Source: UBA5614 sp034678545
GTDB taxonomy: Bacteria; Cloacimonadota; Cloacimonadia; Cloacimonadales; Cloacimonadaceae
Direction: 5' to 3'
NCBI GenBank assembly: GCA_034678545.1
Contig: JAXDBS010000032.1
Coordinates: 62,001-126,000 of the forward strand
DNA: 64,000 nucleotides
Part shown: positions 24,195-32,783 of the stretch, piece after piece
How the letters are laid out: the number at the start of each line of letters is the position of its first letter
Position numbering within the stretch: position 1 is the stretch's first letter
Notes under the pieces: generated by a model
Told to the model about the DNA's origin: nothing
Seen by the model: the letters and a program-made list of their open reading frames with translations, nothing else
Databases searched by the model: none
Program-made: the position numbers and the translations under genes

Positions 24195-24698
24195 TCACAC
24201 AATCGCCGCGTAGCAGGGAAAGTCCCTGACTTCCAGCCTGCAGATAGCCTCGGGACCCAGGTCTTCGAAGGCGACAAGTTTGCATGAGACCACGGTTTTG
24301 GACAACAATGCCGCAGCGCCGCCCACCGCCACAAAGTAAGCCGCTTTATGCTCACGGACGGCCTGCTCCACTTCCCGGCTGCGTTCGCCCTTGCCGATCA
24401 GGACCTTTACTCCGGCATCCAAAAGACGCGGAGTGTATTTATCCATCCGGGCCGAGGTCGTGGGTCCGATGACTCCGCAGATTTGACCAGGTTTAGTTGG
24501 AGCCGGCCCCGCATAGAAGATGACGGCGCCCTTTAGGTCAAACGGCAGTTCCTTACCGCTGTGCAGATACTCCACTATTCTTTTATGCGCTGCATCCCGG
24601 GCAGTATAGACAACTCCGCTCAACAGGAACTTATCCCCTGTTTTCAGGGAATCAAGATCCTTATCTTGCAGCGGGAGTGTCAGCTTTATCACTGTCAT
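24195..24698 (-). CDS. Class I fumarate hydratase, beta subunit
   Basis: Protein of 167 aa, the C-terminal half of two-subunit Fe-S hydro-lyases (fumarase / tartrate dehydratase beta). Motifs are LSGVVYTARDAAHKRI, FYAGPAPTKPGQICGVIGPTTSARMD and GKGERSREV, then YFVAVGGAAALLSK. Together with the alpha subunit 128 bp upstream it interconverts fumarate and malate. Such enzymes are oxygen sensitive. Confidence 0.9.
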   Translation of the reverse strand: MTVIKLTLPLQDKDLDSLKTGDKFLLSGVVYTARDAAHKRIVEYLHSGKELPFDLKGAVIFYAGPAPTKPGQICGVIGPTTSARMDKYTPRLLDAGVKVLIGKGERSREVEQAVREHKAAYFVAVGGAAALLSKTVVSCKLVAFEDLGPEAICRLEVRDFPCYAAIV

Positions 24699-24740
24699 AA
24701 GTAAAACGGCATGGATTCTGCATACGCAGAGGTCTTCGGC

Positions 24741-24764
24741 ACCTGCCTGCGCAGGAATGACGGG
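24741..24764. repeat. Short copy of the CCTGCGCAGG palindrome
   Basis: ACCTGCCTGCGCAGGAATG followed by ACGGG, in the opposite orientation to the copies at 21435 and 60441. Located between the two fumarase subunit genes. Confidence 0.5.
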
Positions 24765-24790
24765 AATTTTTTTTACTTGTTAACAAATAT

Positions 24791-24828
24791 CTTCTCATCT
24801 TCGTGCTTCTTCGTGTCCTTCGTGGTTA
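24791..24828 (-). repeat. 9-nt-period repeat at the fumarase alpha stop codon
   Basis: On the minus strand, starting at the TAA stop, the units read CCACGAAGG, ACACGAAGA, AGCACGAAG. The period is about 9 nt. Similar tracts end other genes in the window (27822, 28008, 60323, 60885). Confidence 0.6.
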
Positions 24829-25671
24829 GAACTCCAGCGTAATGTGCCGGTGCGCGTGACAGTTGAGATTCACTGCCACCGGCAAGGATGCCAGATGACA
24901 GGAGGCAGTTTCGATCTGCACTGCCAGAGCGGTGGTTTTGCCGCCCAGACCCTGCGGACCGATCCCGGTCGCATTGATGTCAGTGAGTAACTCCGCTTCC
25001 AGTTCCGCCCATTCCGATACCGGATGCGGAGTTCCCAAATCCCGGAACAGCGCCCGTTTTGCCAGGTAGGGGCATAGCTCGAAGTTACCGCCGATTCCCA
25101 CTCCGACTATGACAGGCGGACAGGGATTACCGCCGGCTTTGATCACAGTATCCAGCACAAAGGCTTTGATGCCTTCCACCCCATCGGCCGGCTGCAGCAT
25201 TTTTAGGGCGGACATGTTTTCCGCCCCGCCGCCTTTGAGTGCCAGAATGATTCTGAGACCGTCTCCGGACATGATCTCGGAGTGAATGACGGCGGGCGTA
25301 TTATCACCTGTATTGACTCTTTCAAATACGGGATCTTTGAGTATGGAAGGACGGAAACACTCTTCCTGCCAGACTTCGCGCACCGCTTCATTGATGGCTG
25401 TTGTGATCTCCTGGCCTTGCCAGCAACGCTCGATTCCAATCTCCAGATAGATCACCACAGAGCCGGTGTCCTGACAGACAGGCAGGCTTTCCTGCCGCGC
25501 CAATTGATAGTTTTGCAAGAGTGTATGCAGGACATCCTTCGCCAGTTCGAAGGTTTCATTATCTGCAGCTTGACGGATGGCCTGCTCGACCTTGGGGTCA
25601 ATCTGAGTGCCGAGCTTTACCAGAGCAGATTTAACCTGAGCCTTGATAACCGGGACTTCCAGATTTCTCAT
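24826..25671 (-). CDS. Class I fumarate hydratase, alpha subunit
   Basis: Protein of 281 aa, the N-terminal, Fe-S-binding half of class I fumarase/tartrate dehydratase. Motifs are ESLPVCQDTGSVVIYLEIG (first cluster cysteine), GGAENMSALKMLQPADG, GGNPCPPVIVGVGIGGNFE (second) and the closing VAVNLNCHAHRH (third cysteine region). It starts 9 nt after the small Cys-rich gene, so it probably belongs to one operon with the DUF58 group. Confidence 0.9.
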   Translation of the reverse strand: MRNLEVPVIKAQVKSALVKLGTQIDPKVEQAIRQAADNETFELAKDVLHTLLQNYQLARQESLPVCQDTGSVVIYLEIGIERCWQGQEITTAINEAVREVWQEECFRPSILKDPVFERVNTGDNTPAVIHSEIMSGDGLRIILALKGGGAENMSALKMLQPADGVEGIKAFVLDTVIKAGGNPCPPVIVGVGIGGNFELCPYLAKRALFRDLGTPHPVSEWAELEAELLTDINATGIGPQGLGGKTTALAVQIETASCHLASLPVAVNLNCHAHRHITLEF

Positions 25672-25680
25672 GCCGGATGC

Positions 25681-25878
25681 CTAGCTTCTGCCTTTCATTT
25701 TCAGATAGTTCTCCACTGAGCGGTCATAGGTTTTTTCGTATTCTGCATTGAAATAGCAGGCCGGCAATTCTCCCGCAGAGCGGTGATACCTGAGGCATTC
25801 GCAGCAGTTACCCTTGCGGGAACAGGGATAGGTGCAGTTGCAGTTTTTGGCGTTGGCGGCCTGGTTTTGACAAGGCAT
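25681..25878 (-). CDS. Small cysteine-rich protein (DUF6485-like)
   Basis: Protein of 65 aa with seven cysteines, most in NCNCTYPCSRKGNCCECLRYH, followed by ELPACYF and YDRSVENYL. This matches a family of small, probably metal-binding proteins of anaerobes (DUF6485, recalled from memory) with no known function. GGAAAGGATG precedes the ATG, 3 nt after the DUF58 stop. It is real by conservation, ribosome site and tight spacing. Confidence 0.75.
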   Translation of the reverse strand: MPCQNQAANAKNCNCTYPCSRKGNCCECLRYHRSAGELPACYFNAEYEKTYDRSVENYLKMKGRS

Positions 25879-25881
25879 GGT

Positions 25882-26763
25882 TCATCCTTTCCTGCGTTTG
25901 ATCAGGTACTTGACCAGCAGGTCGTTGAAGGGGGTGGCGGTGGTGACGGGATTGTATTCGATCTGCGCCTGGTGGCAGCCTTCCTTGAGAGTTTGGATGT
26001 AGGAGCTGTAGGCATCCAGATAGGAACCGCGGATCTGCCAGGGCGTGACCTTGATCTTTTCACCTGTTTCGGAATCGACGAATTCGGTTTCACGGCGGAA
26101 CTTGAAATGCTCTTCCTGCGGGTCCTGGATATGGAAGACGATCACTTCGTGATGCCGGTTGCGGAAGTGCTTCAGGCCGGACAGGATCTTGTCCGGCTCG
26201 TCCAGCAGGTCGCTGATCAGGATGATCAGACTGCGCTTTTTGATCGCCTCCGCCATCTGGTGTAGCACGGGCTGCACGTCAGTTACATCCTGCGCCTGGG
26301 TGGTTAGCAGGGCCTCAAAGATAGTTGCCAGATAGCTGCGGAAGGCCTTGGGGTAGAGCGCCTGCGTGACCGTGTTGGTAAAGGTGAAGAGCCCCACGGC
26401 GTCCTTCTGGCTCATCATCAGCCAGGCCAGGGCGCCGGCCAGCTGCCTTGCATACTCGATTTTCTCGACCTCGCCGGATTTGTAGAACATGGATTTGCTG
26501 TGGTCAAACAGGATGTAGCAGCGCAGGTTGGTTTCCTCTTCGTAGCGTTTCACATAGTACCGCTCGGTGCGCGCCACCACCTTCCAGTCGATGTTTTTCA
26601 GGGCGTCGCCGGGATTGTATTGCCGGTGGTCGGAAAACTCCACGCTGAAGCCGTGATAGGGCGACTTGTGCAACCCGATCAGGAAGCCTTCCACGATCTG
26701 CTGCGCAGTCAGCTGAAAGCGGCGCAGCTTGGCGAGGGTTTCATCGGTAAGCAGGTTTGGCAT
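25882..26763 (-). CDS. DUF58-domain protein
   Basis: Protein of 293 aa with the DUF58 core (VEFSDHRQYNPGDALKNIDW, ARTERYYVKRYEEETN) and a von Willebrand A-like fold: LFDHSKSM gives a MIDAS-like DxSxS variant (D-H-S-K-S). DUF58 proteins usually partner with MoxR-type ATPases; none is in the window. It lies 10 nt after the small membrane protein gene. Confidence 0.87.
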   Translation of the reverse strand: MPNLLTDETLAKLRRFQLTAQQIVEGFLIGLHKSPYHGFSVEFSDHRQYNPGDALKNIDWKVVARTERYYVKRYEEETNLRCYILFDHSKSMFYKSGEVEKIEYARQLAGALAWLMMSQKDAVGLFTFTNTVTQALYPKAFRSYLATIFEALLTTQAQDVTDVQPVLHQMAEAIKKRSLIILISDLLDEPDKILSGLKHFRNRHHEVIVFHIQDPQEEHFKFRRETEFVDSETGEKIKVTPWQIRGSYLDAYSSYIQTLKEGCHQAQIEYNPVTTATPFNDLLVKYLIKRRKG

Positions 26764-26773
26764 CGGGCGATAT

Positions 26774-26971
26774 TCAGTCTTTCTTTTTGAACCTGATCAG
26801 CAGCGAGGCCGGGATAATTATGACATAAGCCAGAACCAGCAGGATCACTGACAGGGAGATCTCCGGTTTGGCCATGATGATGTAGCCGAGGGTAATGATG
26901 ACCAGGGCGGCGATCATTATCACAAAGTTCCAGACACTCAGTCCCAGGCGGTCTTTTTGGGGTTCGTTCAT
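26774..26971 (-). CDS. Small membrane protein with two transmembrane helices
   Basis: Protein of 65 aa. Hydrophobic helices at about 15-33 and 39-59 are joined by a short polar turn (AKPEIS), with a basic tail FKKKD. It resembles the small DUF3098-type membrane proteins of FCB bacteria, though I am not sure of the family. GAGGAG lies 11 nt before the ATG. It heads the DUF58 group. Confidence 0.6.
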   Translation of the reverse strand: MNEPQKDRLGLSVWNFVIMIAALVIITLGYIIMAKPEISLSVILLVLAYVIIIPASLLIRFKKKD

Positions 26972-27328
26972 ACTGCGTTGCTCCTCAATATTGCAATTTA
27001 TCCATATTTAACAGATGATTCAAAATGTCAAAGAAATTCCGACTTTTCCCATTCTGCATTTCTCTTTTGCGATTTTATATTGTGACGTTCTTTGTCCTTT
27101 CTACCGGATAAAACCAGATTGTATCAGTTTTTTGGGAACCGATAGATCACATGCTGTCCTCAGCCAAAGCCTTCTTCCAATTCATTTTCCTTCCACTTTT
27201 TCTTCTTGCCTGCAAAACTGTGAGATCGCACTATCATAGTCTGGCAAGCAGGGAAAAAGAAGGATTTGGCCTGGAGATTTCAGGGTGAGGAAAACCGGCA
27301 GAAGCTGATGAAATGGACGCTTAGCCTG
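26972..27328. other. Intergenic stretch without recognisable content
   Basis: About 360 bp, AT-rich, between two minus-strand transcription units. It should hold the promoter of the DUF58 operon near its left end, but no clear hexamers stand out. I see no gene, repeat or strong hairpin. Confidence 0.4.
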
Positions 27329-27790
27329 TTATCGGTAATGTTCGGAGGCGACGATGATGGCGTCTATGATCTGCTGGTAACCGGTGCAGCGGCAGAGATT
27401 GCCTTTGATGGCTCGGCGCGCCTGCTGGCGGGTGGGATTGGGATTTGTTAATAAAAAAGAGTGCGCGGCCAGAACCATACCTGGCGTGCAGAAGCCGCAC
27501 TGAATGGCGCCGCAGTCCACAAACGCCTGCTGCAGGGGGTGCAGGGTGCCGTCCGGACCGGCCAGGCCTTCGATGGTCAAAACATTTTTATCGACAATAT
27601 CCCTGACCTTAAGGATGCAACTATGCTTGGGTTCATTGTCGATGAGGACAGTGCAAGCGCCGCAGACGCCGATCCCGCAGCCGTTCTTGGCTCCCGTCAG
27701 GTCCAGGTCCTCACGCAGGTAGTCCAGCAGGCTGCGCTCGGGATCAACGCCAGCTAAATCCAGGTATTGGCCATTTATCACTGTTATCAT
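27329..27790 (-). CDS. [2Fe-2S] subunit of a molybdenum hydroxylase
   Basis: Protein of 153 aa, the small iron-sulfur subunit of xanthine dehydrogenase-type enzymes. The plant-type cluster motif GCGIGVCGACTVLID plus HSC is in the N-terminal half and the second cluster motif CGFCTPGM ... GNLCRCTGYQQI in the C-terminal half. It passes electrons from the Mo centre. AGAGGAAAAC precedes the ATG. Its likely catalytic partner ends at 28068, 277 bp upstream. No FAD subunit accompanies this pair. Confidence 0.92.
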   Translation of the reverse strand: MITVINGQYLDLAGVDPERSLLDYLREDLDLTGAKNGCGIGVCGACTVLIDNEPKHSCILKVRDIVDKNVLTIEGLAGPDGTLHPLQQAFVDCGAIQCGFCTPGMVLAAHSFLLTNPNPTRQQARRAIKGNLCRCTGYQQIIDAIIVASEHYR

Positions 27791-27821
27791 GTTTTCCTCT
27801 ATGCTGTTAATGCAATGTTAT

Positions 27822-27897
27822 AGACGCAAGGGGATCTTCCTTTGTCAACGCAAGAGACGCAACAGCCGCAAAGGGTAAGGACGCAAGGGATGGATTG
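27822..27897. repeat. 9-nt-period repeats (ACGCAAGRG units)
   Basis: Units ACGCAAGAG, ACGCAACAG, CCGCAAAGG and ACGCAAGGG follow each other with small offsets. They lie between the two subunit genes of the Mo-hydroxylase and face the similar tract at 28008-28068, so the two form an imperfect inverted pair. Confidence 0.6.
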
Positions 27898-28007
27898 GAG
27901 GAAAGGCAATGATTATTATTAGGTTTCTGAAGATGTGCATTGGTGTATTTAATTCGCAAGTTCATAATTCAAACCAGAAAAATATTCCAAGATATGTTTG
28001 CGTCTTT

Positions 28008-28068
28008 ATCTCTTGCGTCTGTTACGCCTTTTGCGTTAAGAATATCAAATCCCTTGCGCCCATCGCGT
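28008..28068 (-). repeat. 9-nt-period repeats at the Mo-hydroxylase stop codon
   Basis: Read on the minus strand from the TAA stop: GGCGCAAGGG, then AACGCAAAAG, GCGTAACAG, ACGCAAGAG, AAGACGCAA. Same unit family as 27822-27897, opposite orientation. Confidence 0.6.
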
Positions 28069-30326
28069 TAGACAGTCACTTTCACAGGCTGATGGGGACA
28101 GCGTTTGCCGGTGGCGTGGTAAACGGCGTTGGCGATGGCGGGGGCCATGATCTCGTTGGTGGGTTCACCGATGCCCTTAGCGCCGGAGGGTGAGATGGGA
28201 TCGTAGTTTTCCACGACGACAGCAGTCATTTCGGGCAGGTCAGTGCTGCGCAGGAGCCTGTACTGATGCAGGTTGGTTGGCACCACCCGCCCGTCCCTGA
28301 CTTCGCAGTTCTCCTGCAGGCCGTAGCCGGCGCCCATGACCATGCCGCCGTAGAACTGGCCTTTGAGCAATTCGGGATTGACCGCCTTGCCCACATCGTG
28401 GGCGGCGATCATGTTCAGCAGGGTGATTTTTCCGGACTTGGGATTGACCTTGAGTTCCACTGCCTGGCAGCCGTAGACCCAGGTGAAATAGGCCTTGCCC
28501 TGGCCCGTACGCTCGTCCCAGGTGACCTGCGGGGCCTGGAAAACGCCGAAGCTGAAGGGGTATTCCTGCCTGCTGTACATGAGGCGGATGGCTTCCTCAA
28601 AGCTGAGCCGGCGCGTTTTATCGCCGCTGAAGAGGACTTCGTTTTCAAAAAAGACTTCCTCCGGTTTGCAGTTCAGATCCGGAGCCAAAACGCGCGCCAT
28701 GCGCTCTTTAAGTTGTCTGGCGGCGTTGACCACTGCCCCTCCGCCCATGATGGTGCCGCGGGAGGCGACAGTGGTTCCGCCGTCCGGAATGTTGGAAGTG
28801 GAGGGCTGGCGGTAGCGGATGCGGTCTTTGCTGACAGATAAATGTTCCGCGCAGAGCAGGATCATGGCGCTTTCGCTGCCCTGCCCGTTTTCGTGCACGC
28901 CGGTTTCCAGCAGGATGCTGCCATCCGGCTGCACGCTGATGATGGCGCTGTTGAAGTCCGTCCCTTCCGCGCCCAGGCTCATGCCGCGGTAGCTGATGGC
29001 CAGGCCGATGCCGTACCACTCCTCCTGGTTGGGATTGCCGAAAGAGCAGAGCTTTCGCTTATGGTTATAATCGCTTTCCTTCAGAACGATGTCCAGCACC
29101 TGCTTCAGGCTGACCACGTGACCTTCCAGCTTCTGGCCGGTGATTGTGACAGAGTCCTGGTGCACCATGTTGCGGCGGCGCATCTCGATCTCGTCCAGGC
29201 CGACTTTTTCCGCTGCTATCTCGATCAGCTGCTCGATGGCGAAATTGACCTGGGGAGAGCCGAAGCCGCGCATGGCGCCGGTGAAGATGTTATTGGTGTA
29301 TACGCCATAAACGTCGCAATGGACATTGGGCACTTCATAGGGGCCACAGCACTGGACCGTCGAGCGCCAGGTCACCCAGGGCGTGACAGAGCAGTAGGCC
29401 CCGCCGTCCGCCACAATGCGGACCCTGACGAAAGTGATCCTGCCGTCATGCTTAAGCCCCATCCTGTAGCTGAGCTTGTAGGGATGGCGCTTGTAGCTTT
29501 CCCGCATGGACCATTCGCGGCTGTAGGTCATCTTGACCGGATGGCCGGTCAGGCAGGAGGCCAGAGCAGCGCGGGCGCAAATGATGGCGGCGGTATCATC
29601 CTTGCCGCCAAAGCCGCCGCCCATGGGAACAGTTTTCACTTCAACATCAGCCAGAGGCTTTCCCAAGATGCCGGCGACAAAGCGGCGCGTGCTGAAGGGA
29701 TGCTGCATGCTGCCATACACTTCCATGACGCCGTCCGGCCGCTGCCAGCAAAGGGCGGATTCAGGTTCCAGGTAGGCATGCTCGATGCGGGAGGTGGCGA
29801 ACTCCTGCTCCAGAATGACTTCGGCTTCCCTTTCCCCCGCGTCCGGATCTCCGGTGCGCACGCAATGGTAGTTGGCGATGTTGCTGCCATGCCACTCATG
29901 CACAAGCGGCGCGCCTTCTTTGAGGGCTTCCTCGGGATCCAGAACGGCGGACAGCTCCTCCGCTTCCAGTTTGACATAAGGGACTGCGTCCAGAGCCTGC
30001 TGCCGGGTCTTAGCAACTATGACGGCAATAACGTCGGCGCTGGTGCGGATGCGGTCATGAGCTAAAATGGAGTAGTCGCGGATGATCTGACCGTACTGCA
30101 GGTTGCCGGGGACGTCCTTGTGGGTAATGACTTTCACCACTCCGGGCCGCTTTTCCGCTGCTTCTGCAGCAATGGAGACGATACGCGCCGAGACGTATTC
30201 CGAATAGACCGGCACGGCGTGCAGGCAGTTCATGACCTTGATGTCATCCGTGTATTTGGCCCGGCCGGTCACCTTGGCACAGGCGTCGTTGCGCCAGGCG
30301 GGGGCTGTTTTTTCAGGCTTTGCCAT
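28068..30326 (-). CDS. Molybdenum hydroxylase catalytic subunit (xanthine dehydrogenase family)
   Basis: Protein of 752 aa, the Mo-cofactor-binding subunit. It starts with the 'a/b hammerhead' domain (KVTGRAKYTDDI). The cofactor region contains MGGGFGGKDD, GAMRGFGSPQVNFAIEQ and the C-terminal GIGEPTNEIM, whose Glu is the likely catalytic base. By family it hydroxylates a purine or another N-heterocycle. It overlaps the upstream amidohydrolase gene by 14 nt. In context it resembles XdhD of the E. coli ygeW-ssnA-ygfK region, with the Fe-S part as a separate gene instead of a fused domain. Confidence 0.9.
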   Translation of the reverse strand: MAKPEKTAPAWRNDACAKVTGRAKYTDDIKVMNCLHAVPVYSEYVSARIVSIAAEAAEKRPGVVKVITHKDVPGNLQYGQIIRDYSILAHDRIRTSADVIAVIVAKTRQQALDAVPYVKLEAEELSAVLDPEEALKEGAPLVHEWHGSNIANYHCVRTGDPDAGEREAEVILEQEFATSRIEHAYLEPESALCWQRPDGVMEVYGSMQHPFSTRRFVAGILGKPLADVEVKTVPMGGGFGGKDDTAAIICARAALASCLTGHPVKMTYSREWSMRESYKRHPYKLSYRMGLKHDGRITFVRVRIVADGGAYCSVTPWVTWRSTVQCCGPYEVPNVHCDVYGVYTNNIFTGAMRGFGSPQVNFAIEQLIEIAAEKVGLDEIEMRRRNMVHQDSVTITGQKLEGHVVSLKQVLDIVLKESDYNHKRKLCSFGNPNQEEWYGIGLAISYRGMSLGAEGTDFNSAIISVQPDGSILLETGVHENGQGSESAMILLCAEHLSVSKDRIRYRQPSTSNIPDGGTTVASRGTIMGGGAVVNAARQLKERMARVLAPDLNCKPEEVFFENEVLFSGDKTRRLSFEEAIRLMYSRQEYPFSFGVFQAPQVTWDERTGQGKAYFTWVYGCQAVELKVNPKSGKITLLNMIAAHDVGKAVNPELLKGQFYGGMVMGAGYGLQENCEVRDGRVVPTNLHQYRLLRSTDLPEMTAVVVENYDPISPSGAKGIGEPTNEIMAPAIANAVYHATGKRCPHQPVKVTV

Positions 30327-31608
30327 ATTTGGCCTCGTAGGAATAATACTTTACAGAATGGGAAAAATCCTGCCAGGGATTGTGGGCGTCCGACAGGCTG
30401 GCAACGACTTCAGTCCCAAAATGGAGAGGATATTCGCTGACGATGAGAAGATCAGGTTTGTTACCGGGCCGGATGGTTCCGCACCTGGGGTACAGTCCCA
30501 TCAGTCTGGCCGGCTGGGAGGTGAGCAGCGGAATGAGCTTTTCCAGAGCGAGTTTGCCTGTCCGGACGAGGTTTTCATAGAGGAGCGGAAAAGTGGCGCC
30601 CAAGCCTGCCAGGCCGACGGGGACCTGTTCCGGAGCGTCTTTGTGCCTGTCTTTGTCAGCCATTCGGAAGGGGCAGTGGTCGGTGGCGATGGCGTCGAAC
30701 AGGCCTTCCTGCAACAGCTCCACCATCAGTCCGCGGGAAACTTCGCTGCGCAAAGGCGGGGTGCACAGCCAGCGGTGCCCGTCCCCGCGCAGCAGCCAGG
30801 ACTCGTTCAGCAGCAGGTAGTGGGGTGCGGTTTCACAGGAAACGGGGGCGGAGCGTTTTGCCTGCCTGATCAGCAAAGCCGCTTCCGGGCAGGAAACGTG
30901 GACGATGTGGACCGGGTAGCCATACTGGGTGGCAAGGTCCAGAATGCGCTCCACCGCCAGGATCTCTGCCAGTTCGGGCCTGCGATTGGCAGCATCGGCG
31001 GGCTGGCGGAAGGGATATAGTTCGGACATGGAAGTAATGATATCATCGTCTTCGCAATGGACCAGGATGAGGGGTTTGACATCACTGAGTTCCTGCATCC
31101 AACGCCCGATCTCGACATAGGGGCGGTACAATCCGTTTGGTTTGTAGGTAGTGTAGAATTTCAGGTCGCAGCCTCGCTTGAGCAGGGGGCGGACGTGCCG
31201 AGGCTCAGATCGGGTGGGAGTGAGATGCCAGCGGACGGGATGCCGGAAATACTGATCTGCTTCGGTTATGGCCCGCTCCAGTTGGGCGGACAGAGTCTTC
31301 GTATCATTATCGGCAGCAGTATTCTCAGTAACAAACGCACCGATGGCTGAAATGCCGCAGAGGTTTGCCAGGCTGACGAGGGAGGCCCAGCCGTCAGCCA
31401 GTTCAAGCCCGCAGACCTTTTCTCCCACGTGCACATGCATGTCCAGCAGGCCGGGAAGGATGTATGAATCGGAGCAGTCAACAGTTTCATCCGGCTGGCC
31501 TTGCAGGTTCTTTCCGTGCTGAGTTATAATCCCGTCTTCAATGAGCAGGTCGAGTTCCTCAAAACCGGTATCCTGCCAGACTTTGCCGCCGGAGAGCAGA
31601 CGTCTCAT
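30313..31608 (-). CDS. Dihydroorotase/hydantoinase-family amidohydrolase
   Basis: Protein of 431 aa from the ATG at 31608 (MRRLLSGGKVW), one base after the stop of the upstream gene (TAAGATG). Metal-site motifs are present: LPGLLDMHVHVGE (HxH), CDLKFYTTYK (probable carboxylated Lys), LVHCEDDD, VHIVHVSCPEA and ATDHCPF (final Asp). It hydrolyses cyclic amides. In this cluster it stands where HyuA-type hydantoinase is expected, to open a ring made from a reduced purine. The substrate is inferred; pyrimidine dihydroorotase is unlikely given the neighbours. Confidence 0.85.
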   Translation of the reverse strand: MRRLLSGGKVWQDTGFEELDLLIEDGIITQHGKNLQGQPDETVDCSDSYILPGLLDMHVHVGEKVCGLELADGWASLVSLANLCGISAIGAFVTENTAADNDTKTLSAQLERAITEADQYFRHPVRWHLTPTRSEPRHVRPLLKRGCDLKFYTTYKPNGLYRPYVEIGRWMQELSDVKPLILVHCEDDDIITSMSELYPFRQPADAANRRPELAEILAVERILDLATQYGYPVHIVHVSCPEAALLIRQAKRSAPVSCETAPHYLLLNESWLLRGDGHRWLCTPPLRSEVSRGLMVELLQEGLFDAIATDHCPFRMADKDRHKDAPEQVPVGLAGLGATFPLLYENLVRTGKLALEKLIPLLTSQPARLMGLYPRCGTIRPGNKPDLLIVSEYPLHFGTEVVASLSDAHNPWQDFSHSVKYYSYEAKYGKA

Positions 31609-31609
31609 C

Positions 31610-32767
31610 TTACAGCCTGACCGCCCCGATATCTTTAAGGCCATGCCCAGTGACCAACAGGACCACCTGGTCCATCCGGCAGAGGGTGTGCGCCTGGACC
31701 GCCCTGATTAAACCCGCCAATCCCGCGCGGGCTGCGGGTTCGGCAAAAACGCCGGTTGTGCGGGCCAGCAGCAGTTGAGCCCGGCGGATCTCGTCATCGC
31801 TGACCAGGATGGAAGCGCCGTTCGTTTCCTGTAAAGCGCGGACAGCCCAATGGGCATTGCTGGGCGTTTTTACTGAGATGGAATCGGCAATCGTAACCGG
31901 CCTGGCAGCATCCTCGTAACGGCCGGACTCAAAATAGCGGGTGACGGCGTCGGAGCTTTCAGCCTGGACGGAAAGCAGGCGAGGCAGACGGCTGATCAAT
32001 CCGGCTCTGTGCAGATCAAGGAAAGCTTTGTGCAGGCCGGCCAGGATCACGCCGTCCCCGACGGGGACCACGATCCAGTCCGGCACGTTCTGGTTGTTTT
32101 GGAGGAAAATCTCCAGGCCGGCGGTTTTCTTTCCTTCGATGGTGAGCGGATGGTAACCTGTGTTGCGGTTGAGTCCGCCTTCCCGGCGGGTGTATTCCAA
32201 CGAGGCGGCAAAGGCGTCGTCATAGGTGCCGTCCACGGTTTGCAGCGAGGCGCCGTGCACCCTGATCTGGATCAGCTTGGCAGGCGGGGCGGAGCGGGGG
32301 GCAAAGATCACTGCCTCCAGCCCGGCGCTGGCGCACAAGGCAGACAAAGCGCAGGCGGCGTTGCCGGTGGAGGCGGTCACGACTTTCCTTTCCCTTAAAC
32401 GGATGGCCTCCGCCACCACGAGCTGGGAAGCCCTGTCCTTGAGCGAGCCGCTGGGATTGAGGCCATCGTTTTTAATGGAAACATCCAGCAGACCGATTGC
32501 CTCCGCCAGCCTTGCGGAGCGGAAGAAGGGCGTGTTGCCGACCGGCAGTTCGGGATAAAACCCGGGTTCCACGGCGGAAAGCAGGTCCGGGTCAGGTTTT
32601 TCACGCCACTTTTTTCCGATGGCGTCATAATCGAAGATTGCTTCCAGCACCCCTGACAGGGGCAAGCCAGCCCGGTAGTCCTGCGAACACTCGGGGCAGA
32701 GGTAGCGGACCTCGTCACGGGCATAGTCTCTGCCGCATTGGGTGCAGCGGTAATGCTTAAAATACAT
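31610..32767 (-). CDS. Threonine-synthase-like PLP enzyme with N-terminal zinc ribbon
   Basis: Protein of 385 aa from the ATG at 32767 (MYFKHYRCTQCG); a longer form would overlap ygeY. Residues 6-26 form a CxxC ... CxxC zinc ribbon (RCTQCG, YLCPECS) as in archaeal-type threonine synthases. The fold-type II PLP core has SGSLKDRA (Schiff-base Lys), TASTGNAACALSAL, PVGDGVILAG and LLVTGHGLKD. Threonine biosynthesis genes are absent nearby. In related purine clusters this slot is held by YgeX, a 2,3-diaminopropionate ammonia-lyase of the same fold type but without the ribbon. It may do that job here or a related beta-elimination; this is inference. Confidence 0.82.
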   Translation of the reverse strand: MYFKHYRCTQCGRDYARDEVRYLCPECSQDYRAGLPLSGVLEAIFDYDAIGKKWREKPDPDLLSAVEPGFYPELPVGNTPFFRSARLAEAIGLLDVSIKNDGLNPSGSLKDRASQLVVAEAIRLRERKVVTASTGNAACALSALCASAGLEAVIFAPRSAPPAKLIQIRVHGASLQTVDGTYDDAFAASLEYTRREGGLNRNTGYHPLTIEGKKTAGLEIFLQNNQNVPDWIVVPVGDGVILAGLHKAFLDLHRAGLISRLPRLLSVQAESSDAVTRYFESGRYEDAARPVTIADSISVKTPSNAHWAVRALQETNGASILVSDDEIRRAQLLLARTTGVFAEPAARAGLAGLIRAVQAHTLCRMDQVVLLVTGHGLKDIGAVRL

Positions 32768-32783
32768 ATTGCCTAATTTTGGA

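Noticed and set aside
28842..30065. A 407-codon plus-strand frame opposite the Mo-hydroxylase gene
   Set aside because: Shadow frame; the minus-strand gene has cofactor motifs in the right order.
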